Source: JARRON01 sp037383845
Lineage (GTDB): Bacteria > Pseudomonadota > Gammaproteobacteria > Steroidobacterales > XN24
NCBI GenBank assembly: GCA_037383845.1
Contig: JARRON010000036.1
Coordinates: 1 to 44,333 of the forward strand
Direction: 5' to 3'
DNA: 44,333 nt
Every line of letters begins with the position of its first letter. Position 1 is the stretch's first letter. The translations under genes were made by a program, and so were the position numbers. This document shows, piece by piece, positions 42,668 through 44,333 of this stretch. The notes below the pieces were generated by a model, which did not search any database, was not told where the DNA came from, and saw only the letters and a program-made list of their open reading frames with translations.

Positions 42668-43206
42668 CGAGGCACCGCCAGGAGCGCTCCGACAGCGGGG
42701 CCCTGCGCGTGGCCACGGCCCTGGAGTCGGTGTCCGTCGCCGTCGGCCGGGCCGTTTCACTGCTCACCATCGCCATGGTCGCGGTGACGGCCCTGGTGGT
42801 GGTGCTCCGGTACTTCTTCGGCATGGGGTGGATCTGGCTCCAGGAGACCGTCACCTGGATGCACGGCGCGGTGTTCATGCTGGCGGCGGCTTACACCCTC
42901 GCCAGGGATGAACATGTCCGGGTCGACGTGTTCTACCGGGATCTGAGTCCGCGCGCCCGCGCCTGGATCGACCTGGCCGGCGTGATCCTGCTCCTTCTGC
43001 CCCTGTGCGTTTTCCTCGCCTGGTACAGCTGGGACTACGTGGCCAGTTCCTGGCGCGTGGGAGAAACCTCCCGGGAGTCGGGCGGTCTGCCCGGCCTCTA
43101 CCTGCTCAAGTCGGTGCTGATCCTGATGCCCGCGCTGCTGGCCATGCAGGCCGTGGCCCTGGGGGCACGGTGTGTGGCCAGGATCCTCCAGCCGGGGGAA
43201 GACTGA
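42664..43206 (+). CDS. dctQ: TRAP transporter small permease (DctQ type)
   Basis: Four-helix membrane subunit of a tripartite ATP-independent periplasmic transporter. The 180 residues show the DctQ pattern: helices at about 30-50 and 62-82 (ALVVVLRYFFGMGWIWLQETVTWMHGAVFMLAAAYTL), then DEHVRVDVFYRDLSPRARAWIDL and two further helices. The C-terminal GGLPGLYLLKSVLILMPALLAMQAV is typical of the keto/hydroxy-acid TRAP group. The start overlaps the TPR gene stop (ATGA). The large subunit follows after 5 nt. No binding protein (DctP) gene is in the window. Confidence 0.92.
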   Translation: MTRHRQERSDSGALRVATALESVSVAVGRAVSLLTIAMVAVTALVVVLRYFFGMGWIWLQETVTWMHGAVFMLAAAYTLARDEHVRVDVFYRDLSPRARAWIDLAGVILLLLPLCVFLAWYSWDYVASSWRVGETSRESGGLPGLYLLKSVLILMPALLAMQAVALGARCVARILQPGED

Positions 43207-43211
43207 TCGCC

Positions 43212-44333
43212 ATGGTGCTGGTACTGGTGCTGGCCGTGATCATCGCCCTGCTGGCGGGTTTCCCGGTGGCTTTCACCCTGGGCGGCGTCAGCCTGCTGGT
43301 GGCTGGTCTCGGCGTGGCGGCGGGCCTGTTCGACCCGGCTTACCTGGCTGCCATGCCCAGTCGGCTGTTCGGCGTCATGCTGAACGACACGCTGGTGGCC
43401 GTACCCCTGTTCGTCTTCATGGGCGTGATGCTGGAACGCTCCCGGCTGGCCGAGGAACTGCTGGAGACGCTTTCGGAAGTAATGGGATCGGTGCGGGGCG
43501 GCCTGGCCATGGCGGTCACCGTGGTGGGCATGCTGCTGGCAGCCAGTACGGGCATCGTCGGCGCAACGGTGGTGACCATGGGCCTGCTGTCGCTGCCGGC
43601 GATGATCCGCCGGGGCTACGACCCGGCAGTGGCCTCGGGGACCATCTGCGCGTCGGGCACCCTGGGCCAGATCATTCCCCCCTCCATCATCCTCGTGCTG
43701 CTGGGGGACGTCATGGCCTCGGCCTACCAGCAGGCGCAGCTGCAGGAGGGGATTTTTCGCCCGGAGACGGTCTCCGTGGGCGATCTCTTCGCCGGCGCGC
43801 TGCTGCCCGGGCTGATGCTGGTGGCCATGTACCTGGCGTGGCTGGCCATCGTGGCTGCGCTGAAGCCGACAGCCATGCCGCCCCACCACCAGGCCCGCCA
43901 GCCGGGGCTCGCGGGCCGGGCGCTGAAGGCCATGTTCCCGCCCCTGGCACTGATCCTGGCGGTGCTGGGATCCATCATCGGGGGCCTGGCCACCCCCGGC
44001 GAGGCGGCCGGCGTCGGGGCCCTCGGGGCGACCCTGCTGGCAGCCGCCCGGCGCCAGCTGGACCGGCAGTGCCTGGTGGAAGTGGCCCGGCGCACGGCGC
44101 GGGTCAGCAGCATGGTCTTCATGATCTTCGCCGGCGCTTCCCTGTTCTCCCTCGTTTTCCGTGGCTATGGCGGAGACGAGATCGTGCGCCACCTGCTGGA
44201 GAACCTGCCCGGTGGACCCGTCGGCGCAATGCTGGTGGTCATGCTGGCCATGTTCATTCTGGGCTTCGTGCTGGATTTCATCGAGATCACCCTGGTCGTC
44301 GTACCCATCGTGGGGCCGGTCCTGCTGATGATG
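43212..44333 (+). CDS. dctM: TRAP transporter large permease (DctM type), cut by window end
   Basis: Large membrane subunit that carries the cation-coupled transport path of a TRAP transporter. 374 codons are present, open to the last base; full-length proteins are usually longer than 420 residues. Typical phrases are LLAGFPVAFTLGGVSLL, DTLVAVPLFVFMGVMLERS, GGLAMAVTVVGMLLAASTGIVGATVVTMG, SGTLGQIIPPSIILVLLGD and ATPGEAAGVGALGA. An insertion around SAYQQAQLQEGIFRPETVSVGDLF is like that of TRAP large subunits of the alpha-keto acid/mannitol group. That substrate hint is weak. It is in an operon with dctQ and probably with the TPR, trkH and trkA genes upstream. Confidence 0.94.
   Translation, partial: MVLVLVLAVIIALLAGFPVAFTLGGVSLLVAGLGVAAGLFDPAYLAAMPSRLFGVMLNDTLVAVPLFVFMGVMLERSRLAEELLETLSEVMGSVRGGLAMAVTVVGMLLAASTGIVGATVVTMGLLSLPAMIRRGYDPAVASGTICASGTLGQIIPPSIILVLLGDVMASAYQQAQLQEGIFRPETVSVGDLFAGALLPGLMLVAMYLAWLAIVAALKPTAMPPHHQARQPGLAGRALKAMFPPLALILAVLGSIIGGLATPGEAAGVGALGATLLAAARRQLDRQCLVEVARRTARVSSMVFMIFAGASLFSLVFRGYGGDEIVRHLLENLPGGPVGAMLVVMLAMFILGFVLDFIEITLVVVPIVGPVLLMM

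Overview
This is a GC-rich, gene-dense stretch of what looks like a gammaproteobacterial chromosome. The clues are classic gammaproteobacterial neighbourhoods: pilMNOPQ divergent from ponA, gmk-rpoZ-spoT-ridA-recG, ubiC-ubiA, comF divergent from bioBFHCD, and the coxB-coxA-ctaG-coxC / surf1-ctaA-ctaB block in the order known from Pseudomonas. The flavour (very GC-rich, frequent TTG and GTG starts, trk genes beside a TRAP transporter) would fit a Chromatiales/Ectothiorhodospiraceae-type organism, but that placement is inference. I see no tRNA, rRNA, CRISPR array, insertion sequence, phage or other obvious mobile DNA. Almost every gene belongs to a well-known family.

Layout. 1-4709 (minus): type IV pilus assembly genes pilM, pilN, pilO, pilP and pilQ, with pilQ cut by the window edge. 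5046-8113 (plus): ponA (PBP1A) and a conserved gene of unknown function. 8110-9861 (minus): citrate synthase gltA and ribosomal protein rpmE, each with its own promoter. 9862-10381: a 520-bp gene-free stretch holding the rpmE promoter, a tight three-box DnaA-like cluster and a possible hemW terminator. 10382-13639 (minus): a PP2C phosphatase, rph, rdgB and hemW. 13738-20236 (plus): yicC, gmk, rpoZ, spoT, ridA and recG. The recG reading frame is broken near base 18780. 20292-21766 (plus): ubiC and ubiA for ubiquinone synthesis. 21763-22491 (minus): comF. 22595-27109 (plus): the complete biotin set bioB-F-H-C-D behind a BirA-like operator. 27226-35777 (mostly plus): an aa3-type terminal oxidase whose subunit II carries a fused cytochrome c, with its copper, heme A and SURF1 assembly genes, a 45-residue membrane protein and a DUF2909 protein. 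35807-37029: two membrane-anchored or exported proteins of unknown function. 37159-44333 (plus): uvrD, trkA, trkH, a small TPR protein and the two membrane subunits of a TRAP transporter, the last cut by the window edge.

How the genes work together. ubiA feeds quinone to the respiratory chain. ctaB and ctaA make heme A, and ctaG delivers copper, all for the oxidase encoded alongside. The bio genes form one translationally coupled operon from pimeloyl-ACP to biotin. trkA and trkH form a potassium uptake system, possibly co-transcribed with the TRAP genes.

The points most worth a second look are the recG frameshift, three of four convergent gene pairs whose stop codons interlock in the single tetranucleotide CTAG, the DnaA-box cluster upstream of rpmE, and the BirA-like site that overlaps the comF start codon. 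I did not find a clearly new multi-gene system.
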